In this document: one piece after another, positions 35,186 through 45,534 of the stretch | Numbering within the stretch: position 1 is the stretch's first letter | How the letters are laid out: every line of letters starts with the position of its first letter | Assembly: GCF_018613415.1 (NCBI RefSeq) | Contig: NZ_JAGGQG010000002.1 | Location: 124,001-188,000, forward strand | From: Bacillus sp. ISL-18 | GTDB lineage: Bacteria; Bacillota; Bacilli; Bacillales; Cytobacillaceae | Direction of reading: 5' to 3' | Length of the DNA stretch: 64,000 nt | Notes under the pieces: generated by a model | Told to the model about the DNA's origin: nothing | Seen by the model: the letters and a program-made list of their open reading frames with translations, nothing else | Database searches by the model: none | Made by a program: the position numbers and the translations under genes

Positions 35186-38100
35186 ATGTCATTAAGAATG
35201 ATTACCGGCCGGTCAGGCAGCGGAAAAACGGCATTGTTCCTCGATGAAATCCGTGACCGTCTTTTAGAAAATCCGGAAGGAAATCCGATTATTTATATCG
35301 TACCGGAACAAATGACATTTTTAACAGAATATCGTTTGGCGACAGACTCGCTCGTTGGCGGGATGATCCGTGCCCAGGTGTTCAGCTTTTCCCGTTTGGC
35401 ATGGCGAATTCTGCAAGAAACAGGCGGAATAACCCGTTACCATTTAAGTAGTGTAGGCATGAACATGTTAATTCGTAAAATAATTGATGAACAAAAGGAA
35501 AATTTAAATATCTTTCAGCGTGCGGCAGATAAAAATGGATTTGTTCAGCAGCTCGAACAAATGATTACTGAATTTAAACGGTATTGTATCAGCCCGGTGG
35601 ATTTGATTCAAAAATCCACTCAACTTAGAACTGATGGTTCCGTATCGCAAGCATTGCATGACAAATTAACAGATTTAGAGAAGGTTTATTCGAAATTTGA
35701 GGACGAAGTCTTTGGGAAATATATTGATTCAGAAGATTATTTCCGACTTTTAGCTGAAAAAATCTCTGCCTCGGCCTATTTAAAAGAAGCGGAAATTTAT
35801 GTTGATGGTTTTTACAGTTTTACGCCGCAGGAATTACAAATCATTGCTGAGTTAATGAAGCAATGTAAACAAGTTTCTATTTCGATGACGACAGATCGTT
35901 TATCCATTGATTCAGTTCCAGATGAACTCGATTTATTCCGCGCTTCGGCAGATGCCTGTTACAGTCTTTTTGATATGGCTAAAACATGGGGGATTGAAAT
36001 AGCCCCACCAATCATACTCACAGACCAAAAAAAGTGGACGGCCCCATCCATCTGTCATTTAGAGAAACATTTTGATACCCGTCCAGCTTTACCTTTTCAT
36101 GGAGCAACTGAAATTCAAATTAGTCAGGCAGTTAATCGGAGAGCAGAGATTGAAGGGATTGCCAGGGAAATCCGTCATGTAGTTCAAACTAGCGGTTACC
36201 GTTATCGTGATATTGCCTTATTAATTAGAAATGGAGGGGACTACCATGAAGTGATCGAACCTGTTTTTGACGATTATCAACTGCCTTATTTTATTGATCA
36301 GAAAAGGACCATGCTCAATCATCCCTTAATTGAATTAATTCGTTCAACGCTAGAAATCATTAACTCTTTTTGGCGCTATGAACCGGTATTTAGAGCGATT
36401 AAAACAGAATTGCTCTATCCACTTCAAGAGAATCCTGCTAAAATGCGGGAAAAGATGGATAGGCTTGAAAATTATTGCCTTGCCTACGGAATTAATGGCA
36501 GCAAATGGACCAAAAAGGACCGTTGGGGTTACCGGCGAATTAGAGGGCTTGAATTGACAGGAAGCGGGCAGACCGATGCTGAAAAAGAGATCGAGAATGA
36601 AATAAATGAATTAAAGCTTCTGGTTACAGCGCCAATTTTACGTTTGTCCAGACGTTTGAAAAAAGCTGATACCGGACGAAAGCTCTGTGAGGCAATTTAT
36701 TTATATTTAGAAGAATTGGATATACCCGATAAACTTGAGAATTGGAAAGTAGCTGCTGAGGAAAAGGGAAACCTTGTAAGAATGCGGGAGCATGAACAAG
36801 TATGGAATGCTGTGGTTGACCTGCTAGATCAATATGTAGAAATATTAGGAGAAGAGCAAGTTAGCTTAAAAGCCTTTGCTGCCATTTTAGAAGCAGGCTT
36901 TGATTCCTTACATTTTTCACTTATTCCACCCGCACTTGACCAGATTCTCATCGGTGACCTGGAAAAATCGCGGTTAAATGATAGTAAGATAGTATTTGTT
37001 GTTGGTGTAAATGAAGGGGTATTACCGGCAAAAATCTCAGATGAGGGCATTCTTGCTGAGGAGGACCGGGAGCTATTATTAGCTGCTGGAATGAATGTGG
37101 CACCAAGCAGCCGCACCCGCCTGCTCGATGAAAACTTCCTTGCCTATAAAGCTTTCACCGCACCCTCGGAGTTTCTTTATGTGAGCTATCCTCTTGCCAA
37201 TGATGAAGGGAAAGCCTTAATTCCTTCCTCTTACATTAAGCGTCTTAAAGATTTGTTCCCGGCCATACAAGAGACTTACTATGTTGCAGATCCCTCAGAG
37301 CTTGACGAGAAGGGCCAGTTAGGTTTTGTATCTAATTTTACGACCACCTTGTCCTACCTAAACGCACAACTGCAATGGAAAAAGAGAAACTATCCAATCG
37401 CTGATTTGTGGTGGGATGTGTATAATTACTACCTCCAAAGTTCCTGGAAAAATAAAACCGCCAAAGTACTGTCGAGTCTTTTTTATACAAATGGGACTGT
37501 TCAATTGTCCCCTGAGGTGGCAGATACATTATATGGTGATATTATTCAAGCTAGCGTGTCAAGAATGGAATTATATAATGGATGCGCCTTTTCTCATTTT
37601 GCACAGCATGGGTTAAAACTTCGTGAGCGGCAAATCTTTCGTTTAGAAGCACCAGATATCGGGGAATTATTTCATGCTGCTTTAAAACAAATTGCCGAGA
37701 CCGTAAATGAACAGAATCTATCATGGGCTAAGTTAACTCGCCAGCAGTGTGAACATCTAGCCAAAGACGCAGTCAAAACCTTGGCGCCAAAGCTGCAAAA
37801 TGAAATCCTGCTAAGCTCAGAAAGACACCATTATATTCAGCGGAAGTTAGAACAAATTATTACCCGTGCCTCGATTGTTTTGAGCGATCATGCCAAGGTA
37901 AGTGGTTTCTCGCCGATTGGATTAGAATTAGCTTTTGGGCCTAATGGGGAACTGCCGCCGTTAAGCTTCTCTTTAAAAAATGGAAAGAGAATGGAACTAG
38001 CTGGACGAATTGATCGGGTTGATCAAGCAAAAGCCGAGGATGATAGTGTCTTTTTAAGGGTAATCGATTATAAATCAAGCGAAAAAGATGTTAATTTAAC

Positions 38101-38680
38101 AGAAGTATACTATGGTTTAGCCTTACAAATGCTGACCTACCTTGATATCGTCATGACACACTCTACTGAATTGGTGGAAATGAAAGCGAGTCCTGCTGGT
38201 GTACTTTACTTTCACGTTCATAATCCTTTTATTAATACAAAGAAAATGCTGACCATTGACGAAATTGAAAATGAAATCATGAAAAAGTTTAAAATGAATG
38301 GATTAATGCTCAGCGACCAAAAAGTAATCCAGCTGATGGACCAATCTCTAGAGTCTGGTGACTCACACATCGTCGCAGCTGGCATCAAGAAAGATGGAAA
38401 TTTATCCAAGAAATCAAAGGTTGCCAGCTTAGAAGAATTTAATCAGTTAAGAAATCATGTTCGGACCATCTATCAAAATACAGGTAATGCCATTATTAAC
38501 GGTCAAATTGATATTTCACCATTTAAATTGAAGGACAAAACAGCTTGTACATTCTGTTCCTATAAATCTGTATGTCAGTTTGATGAATCAATTGATCATA
38601 ATCATTTTCGGATTCTAACACCACATTCAAAGGATGAGGTATTAGAATTGATCAAAGAGGAGGCTTCTGAAAATGAATAG
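35186..38680 (+). CDS. addB: Helicase-nuclease subunit AddB
   Basis: A 1164-aa subunit of the AddAB (RecBCD-like) end-resection complex. N-terminal Walker A GRSGSGKT, C-terminal RecB-type nuclease motif RVIDYKSSEKD, and the Fe-S cysteines: one in NGCAFSHF and three in CTFCSYKSVC (CX2CX5C). Processes the 5' strand after Chi. Length equals B. subtilis AddB within two residues. Overlaps addA by 8 bp. Confidence 0.97.
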   Translation: MSLRMITGRSGSGKTALFLDEIRDRLLENPEGNPIIYIVPEQMTFLTEYRLATDSLVGGMIRAQVFSFSRLAWRILQETGGITRYHLSSVGMNMLIRKIIDEQKENLNIFQRAADKNGFVQQLEQMITEFKRYCISPVDLIQKSTQLRTDGSVSQALHDKLTDLEKVYSKFEDEVFGKYIDSEDYFRLLAEKISASAYLKEAEIYVDGFYSFTPQELQIIAELMKQCKQVSISMTTDRLSIDSVPDELDLFRASADACYSLFDMAKTWGIEIAPPIILTDQKKWTAPSICHLEKHFDTRPALPFHGATEIQISQAVNRRAEIEGIAREIRHVVQTSGYRYRDIALLIRNGGDYHEVIEPVFDDYQLPYFIDQKRTMLNHPLIELIRSTLEIINSFWRYEPVFRAIKTELLYPLQENPAKMREKMDRLENYCLAYGINGSKWTKKDRWGYRRIRGLELTGSGQTDAEKEIENEINELKLLVTAPILRLSRRLKKADTGRKLCEAIYLYLEELDIPDKLENWKVAAEEKGNLVRMREHEQVWNAVVDLLDQYVEILGEEQVSLKAFAAILEAGFDSLHFSLIPPALDQILIGDLEKSRLNDSKIVFVVGVNEGVLPAKISDEGILAEEDRELLLAAGMNVAPSSRTRLLDENFLAYKAFTAPSEFLYVSYPLANDEGKALIPSSYIKRLKDLFPAIQETYYVADPSELDEKGQLGFVSNFTTTLSYLNAQLQWKKRNYPIADLWWDVYNYYLQSSWKNKTAKVLSSLFYTNGTVQLSPEVADTLYGDIIQASVSRMELYNGCAFSHFAQHGLKLRERQIFRLEAPDIGELFHAALKQIAETVNEQNLSWAKLTRQQCEHLAKDAVKTLAPKLQNEILLSSERHHYIQRKLEQIITRASIVLSDHAKVSGFSPIGLELAFGPNGELPPLSFSLKNGKRMELAGRIDRVDQAKAEDDSVFLRVIDYKSSEKDVNLTEVYYGLALQMLTYLDIVMTHSTELVEMKASPAGVLYFHVHNPFINTKKMLTIDEIENEIMKKFKMNGLMLSDQKVIQLMDQSLESGDSHIVAAGIKKDGNLSKKSKVASLEEFNQLRNHVRTIYQNTGNAIINGQIDISPFKLKDKTACTFCSYKSVCQFDESIDHNHFRILTPHSKDEVLELIKEEASENE

Positions 38681-41600
38681 TCTTGTAATTCCTCCGAAGC
38701 CTGAAGGGGTAACCTGGACGAACGACCAGTGGAAGGCCATTGCAGCTAGGGATAAGGATATCCTTGTTGCGGCTGCCGCTGGTTCGGGGAAAACAGCAGT
38801 ACTGGTCGAAAGAATCATCCAAAAGATAGTCTCAAAAGAAGAACCAATCGATGTTGACCAGTTACTAGTGGTTACGTTTACGAGTGCTTCCGCGGCAGAG
38901 ATGAGACACCGAATTGGGGAAGCGCTGGAAAAGGCAATTGACCAAAATCCCGAGTCAAGAAATTTACGAAAACAGCTTAGCCTATTAAATAAGGCAACCA
39001 TCTCGACTCTGCATTCTTTCTGCATGGAAGTGATCCGTAAATATTATTACTTAATTGATATTGACCCTGGTTTCCGCATCGCTGATGTAACAGAGGCCCA
39101 ATTAATTAGAGATGAAGTAATGGATGAATTATTTGAAGAGGAATATGGAAAAAAAGATAATGAAGCATTTTTTAATTTGGTAGATTCGTTTACAAGTGAT
39201 CGAAGTGATGCGGCCTTAATGGACATTGTTCGATCCATTTACGACTTTGCTCAGTCCAATCCTCTTCCAGACAGTTATTTGGAGAAAATCATTTCTATGT
39301 ACCAGGTGGAGGAAATTGCGTCGATCGAGGACCTTCCTTTTATTGAGGCACTTCTTTTTGATAGTAAACTGCAATTAGAAGCGGCTAAAGAAATGATCGA
39401 GCAAGCGCTCGAGCTTACAAAGCTGCCAAATGGACCGGCACCTCGTGCAGAGAACTTTTTAGATGATTTACAGGTCATTGACACCTTAATTTCAGCCGAG
39501 CAGGATTCATGGAACACGCTTTACCAGGCCATGCAAACCTGGTCTTTCACAAGGGCTAAACAGGTAAAGGGTGATCACTATGATAAGGAATTAACAGAAA
39601 AGGCCCAGAAACTACGGGACAAAGCCAAGAAAAAAATTCAAGGTATAAAGGATGAACTCTTTTCACGACGGCCTGAAAGCTTTTTACGGGATATGGTAGA
39701 AATGCGTCCATTAATCGAAACATTAGTTTATCTTGTAAAAGAGTTTTTCAACCGGTTTGCTAAGGCAAAACAGGAAAAAGGGCTGGTCGATTATAACGAC
39801 CTGGAACATTTTTGTCTTGCTATTTTAACAGAAGGAGTTTCGGATGAAGGTGAATTCCTGCCATCAGAGGCAGCCCGCGCGTATCGGCTCCATTTTAAGG
39901 AAGTTTACTGCGATGAGTACCAAGATACGAATATGGTACAGGAGACCATTTTGAAGCTGGTAGCAAAGGATGAGGGAGAAAACGGTAATCTTTTTATGGT
40001 TGGGGACGTAAAGCAGTCCATTTACCGGTTCCGCTTAGCAGAACCACAGCTGTTCCTTTCCAAATATAATCGTTTCACAGTGGATGGGTCCTCATCCGGA
40101 CTCCGAATTGATTTGGCTCAAAACTTCCGAAGCCGGAAAGAGGTCCTTGATGCGACAAACTATCTCTTTAAACAGATTATGGGGGTCAAGGTAGGAGAAA
40201 TCCGGTACGACGAGGCGGCTGAACTTCGAAATGGTGCACCATATCCTGAAGATAAGGAATTTCCAGTAGAGTTGATGCTCATTGACCAAAATGCTGAAAG
40301 TCATAAGGCGGAAGAAGTGGAAACAGGCGACGAAACAGATTTAGTAGAATTCGACACAGCCGATCTTGAACAATCACAGCTAGAAGCAAGGGTGATTGCT
40401 GCTAAAATTAAGGAACTGATCAGCGCTGGGACACCTGTATATAACGCCAAAACAAAAACAGAAAGACCTATAATGTATCGGGATGTAGTGATCCTTTTCC
40501 GCTCAATGACATGGGCACCGCAATTTATGGAGGAGTTCAAACAACAAGGGATTCCCATCTATGCCAATCTATCAACCGGTTATTTTGAAGCAACAGAAGT
40601 ATCCATTATGTTGTCACTTCTTAGGGTTATTGATAATCCGTACCAAGATATTCCCCTTGCCTCTGTCTTGCGTTCCCCAATTGTTGGGTTAAACGAGGAG
40701 GAACTATCGAAAATTCGGATCGGCAGGAAGAGCGGTTCGTTTTGGGAGGCTGTTAATGCCTTTTGTTTAAGTAAAACGTCTGAAGTGAATGACCCCTTTT
40801 ATGAAAAGGTTCGTGCTTTTTTTGACTTGTTAAAAGAATGGCGAGCGTTAGCCAGACAAGGTTCACTCTCAGAACTGATTTGGCAGGTATATCGTGACAC
40901 TCAATTTTATGACTTTGCTGGCGGATTGCCTGGCGGAAAGCAGCGGCAGGCGAATTTACGTGCTTTATATGATAGGGCACGTCAATATGAGCAGACATCT
41001 TTCCGCGGATTGTTTCGATTTTTGCGATTTATTGAGCGCATGATGGATAGAGGAGATGATCTCGGCGCAGCCAGAGCACTTGGTGAGCAAGAGGATGTTG
41101 TCCGAATCATGACCATCCATAGCAGTAAGGGATTGGAATTTCCCGTTGTATTTATGGCGGGAATGGCACGGAATTTTAATATGACTGACATTCGTAAACC
41201 ATTTATGCTTGATAAAGAGCTTGGATTTGCAGCGAAATATGTGAATGCGGAAAAACGGATTTCTTATCCATCACTGCCGCAAATCGCCTTTAAACAGAAG
41301 AAAAGGATGGAAATGCTCGCTGAAGAAATGCGCGTGTTATATGTGGCCATGACAAGGGCAAAAGAAAAGCTGTATATGACCGCAACATTAAAAGATGCCG
41401 GCAAACAAATCGACAAGTGGAAAGATGTTTCCGCCCATAACGAATGGCTATTGAAGGATTATGAAAGAGCTTCTGCCACGAGTTATATGGACTGGATTGG
41501 ACCTGCACTCGTCCGTCATCGCGATTTTAGCGGGCTATGTGTAGAAGGTGAGAGAAATTGGGAGGTACCGCCGGAGATTTCAAACCATCCATCTTCATGG

Positions 41601-42452
41601 AAGATCACGTTACAACATGCTGATGAAATAAAAAAACAGGCTATTTCCATTGAAAATGAAGAGGACCAACTTCTTAAAAAAGTTGAAAATTTAGAGCAGG
41701 TGCCATCTGAATCAACCTTAGCAGATGAAATACATGCGCGGCTTACTTGGGAATATCCTTTCCTCGGTGCTGCCAGTCATCGTTCAAAGCAATCTGTTTC
41801 CGAAATCAAACGTACCCGGGAACTAACAGATGAATACAGCAGTACAGAACTCCTTGGGCGTTTTCGAAAGTCCATCTTGAAACGGCCTAAGTTCATGCAG
41901 GAGAAACAATTAAGCCCCGCTGAACGCGGGACAGCCATGCACATGGTCATGCAGCATGTAGATTTGAAAAAAGAAGTGAATGAAAAAGCAATTGCTGAAC
42001 AGTTAAACTGGATGGTAAACAATGAATTATTAACACCTGAACAAAGTGAAGTAATTGATGCAAAATTAATTGCCCAATTTTTCACCTCACCGCTCGGACA
42101 GAGATTTTTTAAAGCTAAAGCGGTTCATCGGGAAGTTCCTTTTACTGTTTCCTTACCTGCACATGATGTTTATCCTGATTGGAATGAGGGGGATGAATCA
42201 GTGTTTGTACAAGGGATTATCGACTGCATCCTAGAGGATGAAAATGGCCTTGTGTTAATTGATTATAAATCCGATGGAATAACAGACAGGTATAAAGGGG
42301 GCTTTAATCAGGCCAAGGAAATTCTTGAAAACCGTTATAAATTACAAATTAACTTATACACGAAAGCGATAGAACAGATTTGGAAAAGAAATGTAACGGA
42401 AAGATATTTATTTTTCTTTGACGGTGCTCACATCTTGAGGCTGGAAAAATAA
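38673..42452 (+). CDS. addA: Helicase-nuclease subunit AddA
   Basis: A 1259-aa UvrD-like 3'-5' helicase with a C-terminal nuclease. Walker A AAAGSGKTAVLVERI, Walker B YCDEYQDTN, motif III/IV GDVKQSIYRFR, motif V/VI MTIHSSKGLEFPVVF and VAMTRAKEKLY, and nuclease residues LVLIDYKSD. Partner of AddB for double-strand break repair and competence recombination. Unlike B. subtilis, sbcD-sbcC do not follow; gerP comes next. Confidence 0.97.
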   Translation: MNSLVIPPKPEGVTWTNDQWKAIAARDKDILVAAAAGSGKTAVLVERIIQKIVSKEEPIDVDQLLVVTFTSASAAEMRHRIGEALEKAIDQNPESRNLRKQLSLLNKATISTLHSFCMEVIRKYYYLIDIDPGFRIADVTEAQLIRDEVMDELFEEEYGKKDNEAFFNLVDSFTSDRSDAALMDIVRSIYDFAQSNPLPDSYLEKIISMYQVEEIASIEDLPFIEALLFDSKLQLEAAKEMIEQALELTKLPNGPAPRAENFLDDLQVIDTLISAEQDSWNTLYQAMQTWSFTRAKQVKGDHYDKELTEKAQKLRDKAKKKIQGIKDELFSRRPESFLRDMVEMRPLIETLVYLVKEFFNRFAKAKQEKGLVDYNDLEHFCLAILTEGVSDEGEFLPSEAARAYRLHFKEVYCDEYQDTNMVQETILKLVAKDEGENGNLFMVGDVKQSIYRFRLAEPQLFLSKYNRFTVDGSSSGLRIDLAQNFRSRKEVLDATNYLFKQIMGVKVGEIRYDEAAELRNGAPYPEDKEFPVELMLIDQNAESHKAEEVETGDETDLVEFDTADLEQSQLEARVIAAKIKELISAGTPVYNAKTKTERPIMYRDVVILFRSMTWAPQFMEEFKQQGIPIYANLSTGYFEATEVSIMLSLLRVIDNPYQDIPLASVLRSPIVGLNEEELSKIRIGRKSGSFWEAVNAFCLSKTSEVNDPFYEKVRAFFDLLKEWRALARQGSLSELIWQVYRDTQFYDFAGGLPGGKQRQANLRALYDRARQYEQTSFRGLFRFLRFIERMMDRGDDLGAARALGEQEDVVRIMTIHSSKGLEFPVVFMAGMARNFNMTDIRKPFMLDKELGFAAKYVNAEKRISYPSLPQIAFKQKKRMEMLAEEMRVLYVAMTRAKEKLYMTATLKDAGKQIDKWKDVSAHNEWLLKDYERASATSYMDWIGPALVRHRDFSGLCVEGERNWEVPPEISNHPSSWKITLQHADEIKKQAISIENEEDQLLKKVENLEQVPSESTLADEIHARLTWEYPFLGAASHRSKQSVSEIKRTRELTDEYSSTELLGRFRKSILKRPKFMQEKQLSPAERGTAMHMVMQHVDLKKEVNEKAIAEQLNWMVNNELLTPEQSEVIDAKLIAQFFTSPLGQRFFKAKAVHREVPFTVSLPAHDVYPDWNEGDESVFVQGIIDCILEDENGLVLIDYKSDGITDRYKGGFNQAKEILENRYKLQINLYTKAIEQIWKRNVTERYLFFFDGAHILRLEK

Positions 42453-42453
42453 A

Positions 42454-42488
42454 AAAATGACATAGACCATTATGGTTTATGTCATTTT
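42454..42488. terminator. Bidirectional terminator between addA and gerPF
   Basis: AAAATGACATA..ACCAT pairs with ATGGT..TATGTCATTTTT. Confidence 0.88.
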
Positions 42489-42715
42489 TAATTATTCCCT
42501 GCAATAGGCTGATCAATCAGATTGGTGTCAAGTACATTGGTACCACTTAAGCCGTTATTCGTCACAATGATCCCTCCGGTATTAAATCCTCCAGAACCGG
42601 CAAATGTTTTAGAACTGCTTTTCGGCGAAATATAAACGGTGTCACCAAATTGTACAATTCCTCCGCCTACATTAACAATTTGTACTGGGCCTAGGATTGC
42701 TGGCATGAAAAACAT
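42488..42715 (-). CDS. gerPF: Spore germination protein GerPF
   Basis: A 75-aa protein, closely similar in layout to GerPA at the other end of the cluster (MFFMPAILGPVQIVNVGGGIVQFGD). GerP proteins allow germinants to pass the spore coat. Last gene of the gerPABCDEF operon read leftward. Confidence 0.92.
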   Translation of the reverse strand: MFFMPAILGPVQIVNVGGGIVQFGDTVYISPKSSSKTFAGSGGFNTGGIIVTNNGLSGTNVLDTNLIDQPIAGNN

Positions 42716-42769
42716 CCTTTTCTATTTGAACTTACAGCTATATACCTTATATGATGATAACTTATGCTT

Positions 42770-43159
42770 CTATTTCATGTCTTGTTCATCCTCACGCGGG
42801 AGAAGTTGACGGATATGCTTAATCCTTACTTCCATCGAAGCATGTTTAGTATTGCCGACATGTAAAATAGAAGAGTTCGAGACCGCAGTTACATGAATTC
42901 TATTAACTCTTATAAGAGGAGTTGCATTGTTTCGAGATATTGAAATGGCTTCAACAATTGGCGGGAGTGGAAGAGGTCTTCTAAAAATCTCATAAGATGG
43001 AAAATTGCCTTCGTTTCCATGAAAAAATTCTGCTTCCCTTTGGACGGCAAGTGCCCGTGAAAATCCATTTAGGTAACATGAATCTCCAAGTTGAATGATC
43101 GAGGAGAAAGCAACTTGGCTAACAGACAAACGGTCAACACTAGAGGTTCGGGTTAGCAT
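42770..43159 (-). CDS. gerPE: Spore germination protein GerPE
   Basis: A 129-aa GerP member. It overlaps the gerPD end by 20 bp and has only a weak Shine-Dalgarno, so it is probably translationally coupled. It begins MLTRTSSVDRLSVSQV and has the family's short beta-rich repeats (IIQLGDSCYL, SILHVGNT). Confidence 0.85.
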   Translation of the reverse strand: MLTRTSSVDRLSVSQVAFSSIIQLGDSCYLNGFSRALAVQREAEFFHGNEGNFPSYEIFRRPLPLPPIVEAISISRNNATPLIRVNRIHVTAVSNSSILHVGNTKHASMEVRIKHIRQLLPREDEQDMK

Positions 43160-43346
43160 AGCCTGGCGTCACATCCTGTTCTAAAGGAACAAACGGTCCA
43201 ATAATCAGCGATTCCGCCGGCGTATCAAAAGCGGAAGATAATTGGATTGTTTCAGCATCTCCAACCATAAATAAGGAAGAACTTGCAACACCGATAATTT
43301 TAATATTTTCAACATGAAGGATGTGGTTGTGAACTTCAAAATTCAT
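43140..43346 (-). CDS. gerPD: Spore germination protein GerPD
   Basis: A 68-aa protein with the GerP motif VGDAETIQLSSAFDTPAE. Its ATGA start overlaps the gerPC stop, and its 3' end overlaps gerPE. Coat permeability factor. Confidence 0.88.
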   Translation of the reverse strand: MNFEVHNHILHVENIKIIGVASSSLFMVGDAETIQLSSAFDTPAESLIIGPFVPLEQDVTPGYANPNL

Positions 43347-43960
43347 TTTGGCTTCATTCCTTTCATATTTTCAGGTAAATTATTCAAAAAGGTCCATACA
43401 CCATTTTGGATTTCCTGCTTGATGGAATTAATAACAATCTCATCAAACGATGCACCTTTTTCTTCCGAACGAACTTTTGTTGCATTTGCCTTGAGATGGA
43501 AGTCTATTCTGTTTGGAAGCTGTCGAATAATATCTTCCTTAATAAAGGATAGGTAAGAATCATTTGGCTGAATCGATAACTGATTCTGGGCCTCAACAAT
43601 AATTTGAGGTAAGTCCGTTTCTAAATATTCATAAATAGCTTTCTCGACTTCCATTGATCGTTGCATTTGTTCCTTAGAGGATAAAGGAGTATTTAAAGAC
43701 TGGTTTTGTACAGCAAAGTCTTCAATTCCAGATAAATCATTAGGATTTAAACCAATATTTAGCGTGCCTTCGAGTGTCTCCACTTTCAATTGATCAAATT
43801 TATATTCAATTCTATCGACATGGACCACGGGCTTTTCTTGAATCTGCTTGAACTCTTTCTGTAATTTATTTATGGTTTGTTCTAATGCAGCAATCCTCTG
43901 CTCTTGAGATTGAATATACATTTGCATCCATTGAAGGTACTGATTAAGATCCTGATACAT
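43343..43960 (-). CDS. gerPC: Spore germination protein GerPC
   Basis: A 205-aa protein with an N-terminal coiled coil (QSQEQRIAALEQTINKLQKE) and a soluble C-terminal part. The largest GerP protein. ATG 43960 is preferred to GTG 43969, which lies on the Shine-Dalgarno GGGGG. Confidence 0.9.
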   Translation of the reverse strand: MYQDLNQYLQWMQMYIQSQEQRIAALEQTINKLQKEFKQIQEKPVVHVDRIEYKFDQLKVETLEGTLNIGLNPNDLSGIEDFAVQNQSLNTPLSSKEQMQRSMEVEKAIYEYLETDLPQIIVEAQNQLSIQPNDSYLSFIKEDIIRQLPNRIDFHLKANATKVRSEEKGASFDEIVINSIKQEIQNGVWTFLNNLPENMKGMKPK

Positions 43961-44064
43961 TAGAATCACCCCCGCCAGCCATTTTCCCTTTTGTTCTAAC
44001 TATATGCAGGGGGACCCAATGATTTGCTTAATTTATTGTCCATCATAAAGAGGAAAAGACCTTT

Positions 44065-44307
44065 TTATGTCCTTCTGACCGCAGCTTGTAACGGGACAGA
44101 GGGTGCTAAAATTTGTCCTGCTTGGGGGACCATTTGCCCTCCAGGTTTTTTTCCTGCCGGTGCCGGCTGGGTGAACCCTCCCGTATTATATAAATTGGCC
44201 TGGGGTTTTATAATACCAGCACTGCCAATTTGCAGGACAGAGGAATTGGTGATCCCGCCAATTTTAATAAAATTAATATGAATGGATTGTTGGATATAAA
44301 AATTCAT
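44065..44307 (-). CDS. gerPB: Spore germination protein GerPB
   Basis: An 80-aa protein beginning MNFYIQQSIHINFIKIGGITNSSVLQIG with a Pro/Gly-rich tail (GGFTQPAPAGKKPGGQ). GGGGG lies 8 bp before ATG 44307; the frame extends to 44322 without support. Confidence 0.9.
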   Translation of the reverse strand: MNFYIQQSIHINFIKIGGITNSSVLQIGSAGIIKPQANLYNTGGFTQPAPAGKKPGGQMVPQAGQILAPSVPLQAAVRRT

Positions 44308-44325
44308 GATTAAATCCCCCATTCA

Positions 44326-44556
44326 TTACATATTAAGGAAATTATTTTGATCAATGACATCTGGATCACTTGTATTGGTTGAACTTAATTGGTTATGAAC
44401 TTGTAATTGTTCGCCGGTATTAAAGGAACCAGCACCAGAAAATGTTTTAGCGGTAGCGAACGGCATGATTTTATAGACATCACCAATATGGAAGACGGAA
44501 CTGCTCCCAAGTGTTATAACCTGTGCAACTCCAACAATCGCTGGCATAAACAACAC
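44326..44556 (-). CDS. gerPA: Spore germination protein GerPA
   Basis: A 76-aa first gene of the gerP operon, starting MLFMPAIVGVAQVITLGSSSVFHIGD and paralogous to GerPF. A SigK-like promoter lies about 80 bp upstream, consistent with late mother-cell expression and coat assembly. Confidence 0.92.
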   Translation of the reverse strand: MLFMPAIVGVAQVITLGSSSVFHIGDVYKIMPFATAKTFSGAGSFNTGEQLQVHNQLSSTNTSDPDVIDQNNFLNM

Positions 44557-44633
44557 CCTTTTTTGAATTTCAATTTTTATTCATTTAGCAACATTTGGCG
44601 GCAGGTCATTTTTTGTGTATAGAATTACTTTAT

Positions 44634-44661
44634 TATCTTATGTCTGGGCGGCTGTAATGTG
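44634..44661 (-). promoter_or_regulatory. SigK-like promoter of the gerP operon
   Basis: On the minus strand CATAAGATA (44642-44634) fits the SigK -10 CATAnnnTA, with AC of a CAC 16 bp upstream as the -35. The predicted start lies about 70 nt before gerPA. Confidence 0.65.
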
Positions 44662-44787
44662 AATCATATGCCCAAAATTAATTGTTTGCTAGTGTTTATT
44701 TACGTTAAATCCCTTACTTATTTTCGTATTTTTACCTCCCCTATGGTATGATAATCTCGAGCAGGACATACATAAGGAGGAATTATC

Positions 44788-45147
44788 GTGATTCATGCAC
44801 ATATTACAGCATGGTTTTTAGCTCTTATCCTATTCTTTGTGGCCATTTCATTAAATAAAAGTGGTAAAGCAAAGGGAGTTAAAATTATTCAAATGATCTT
44901 AAGGGTACTATACTTGCTGATTATTGCGACAGGGGTAGGACTTCTTTTCTCAGTGTACAAAATCGATGTATGGTATATTTTAAAAGCGGTTGTAGGATTA
45001 TGGGTAATTGGCTTATTTGAAATGATTCTTAGCCGGATCATTCATAAGCGAAGAACTTCTACTTTCTGGATTCAGTTTGTTGTTGCGTGGTTACTAGTAC
45101 TATATTTAGGGTTTGTAAAATTGCCAATGTCATTTTTACACCCGTAA
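44788..45147 (+). CDS. yisL: YisL family membrane protein (UPF0344)
   Basis: A 119-aa protein with four membrane helices and the YisL start MIHAHITAWFLALILFF. GTG start 8 bp after AAGGAGG. Function unknown. In B. subtilis yisL lies near yisN-asnO; here the AOR module separates them. Confidence 0.87.
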   Translation: MIHAHITAWFLALILFFVAISLNKSGKAKGVKIIQMILRVLYLLIIATGVGLLFSVYKIDVWYILKAVVGLWVIGLFEMILSRIIHKRRTSTFWIQFVVAWLLVLYLGFVKLPMSFLHP

Positions 45148-45153
45148 AAAATG

Positions 45154-45186
45154 AAGCTGCCGGAGTAATTTCGGCAGCTTTTTTTA
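45154..45186 (+). terminator. Terminator of yisL
   Basis: AAGCTGCCG/CGGCAGCTT followed by T6. Confidence 0.87.
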
Positions 45187-45260
45187 GTGACATGTTAACG
45201 ATATAGTAGTGACAACTTTAAAGTTTGGTTTTAATATTTAAAGTGGGAGGGGGAATACCT

Positions 45261-45533
45261 ATGCTAGTGAAGGTGTTTGCGAATCTCCGGCAAATTTGCG
45301 GAGGGGTAACCGTCGAGGTAAGTCCTGACGGTGATCGAGTGATTGATGTTTTAGATAAAATGATAGAAATGTTTCCTGCGTTACAAGCTGAAATTTTTAC
45401 GACTGAAAAAAGACTGCTTCCGTTTGTTCATGTGTATGTAAATGGAAGGAATATCATCCATCTTGATGACCTTGAAACAAGGGTGAAGGATGAAGATCAA
45501 TTTGCTCTCTTCCCGCCTGTAGCCGGAGGCTGA
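45261..45533 (+). CDS. MoaD/ThiS-like sulfur-carrier protein
   Basis: A 90-aa ubiquitin-fold protein ending PPVAGG, the C-terminal Gly-Gly needed for adenylation and thiocarboxylation. Internal VYVNGRNI and EDQFALFPP are MoaD-like. It would deliver sulfur to molybdopterin/tungstopterin. ATG 45261 follows GGGAGGGGG; the frame runs further upstream without a ribosome site. Next to an AOR and a MoeB/ThiF enzyme, so a dedicated carrier for that cofactor is likely. Confidence 0.85.
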   Translation: MLVKVFANLRQICGGVTVEVSPDGDRVIDVLDKMIEMFPALQAEIFTTEKRLLPFVHVYVNGRNIIHLDDLETRVKDEDQFALFPPVAGG

Positions 45534-45534
45534 T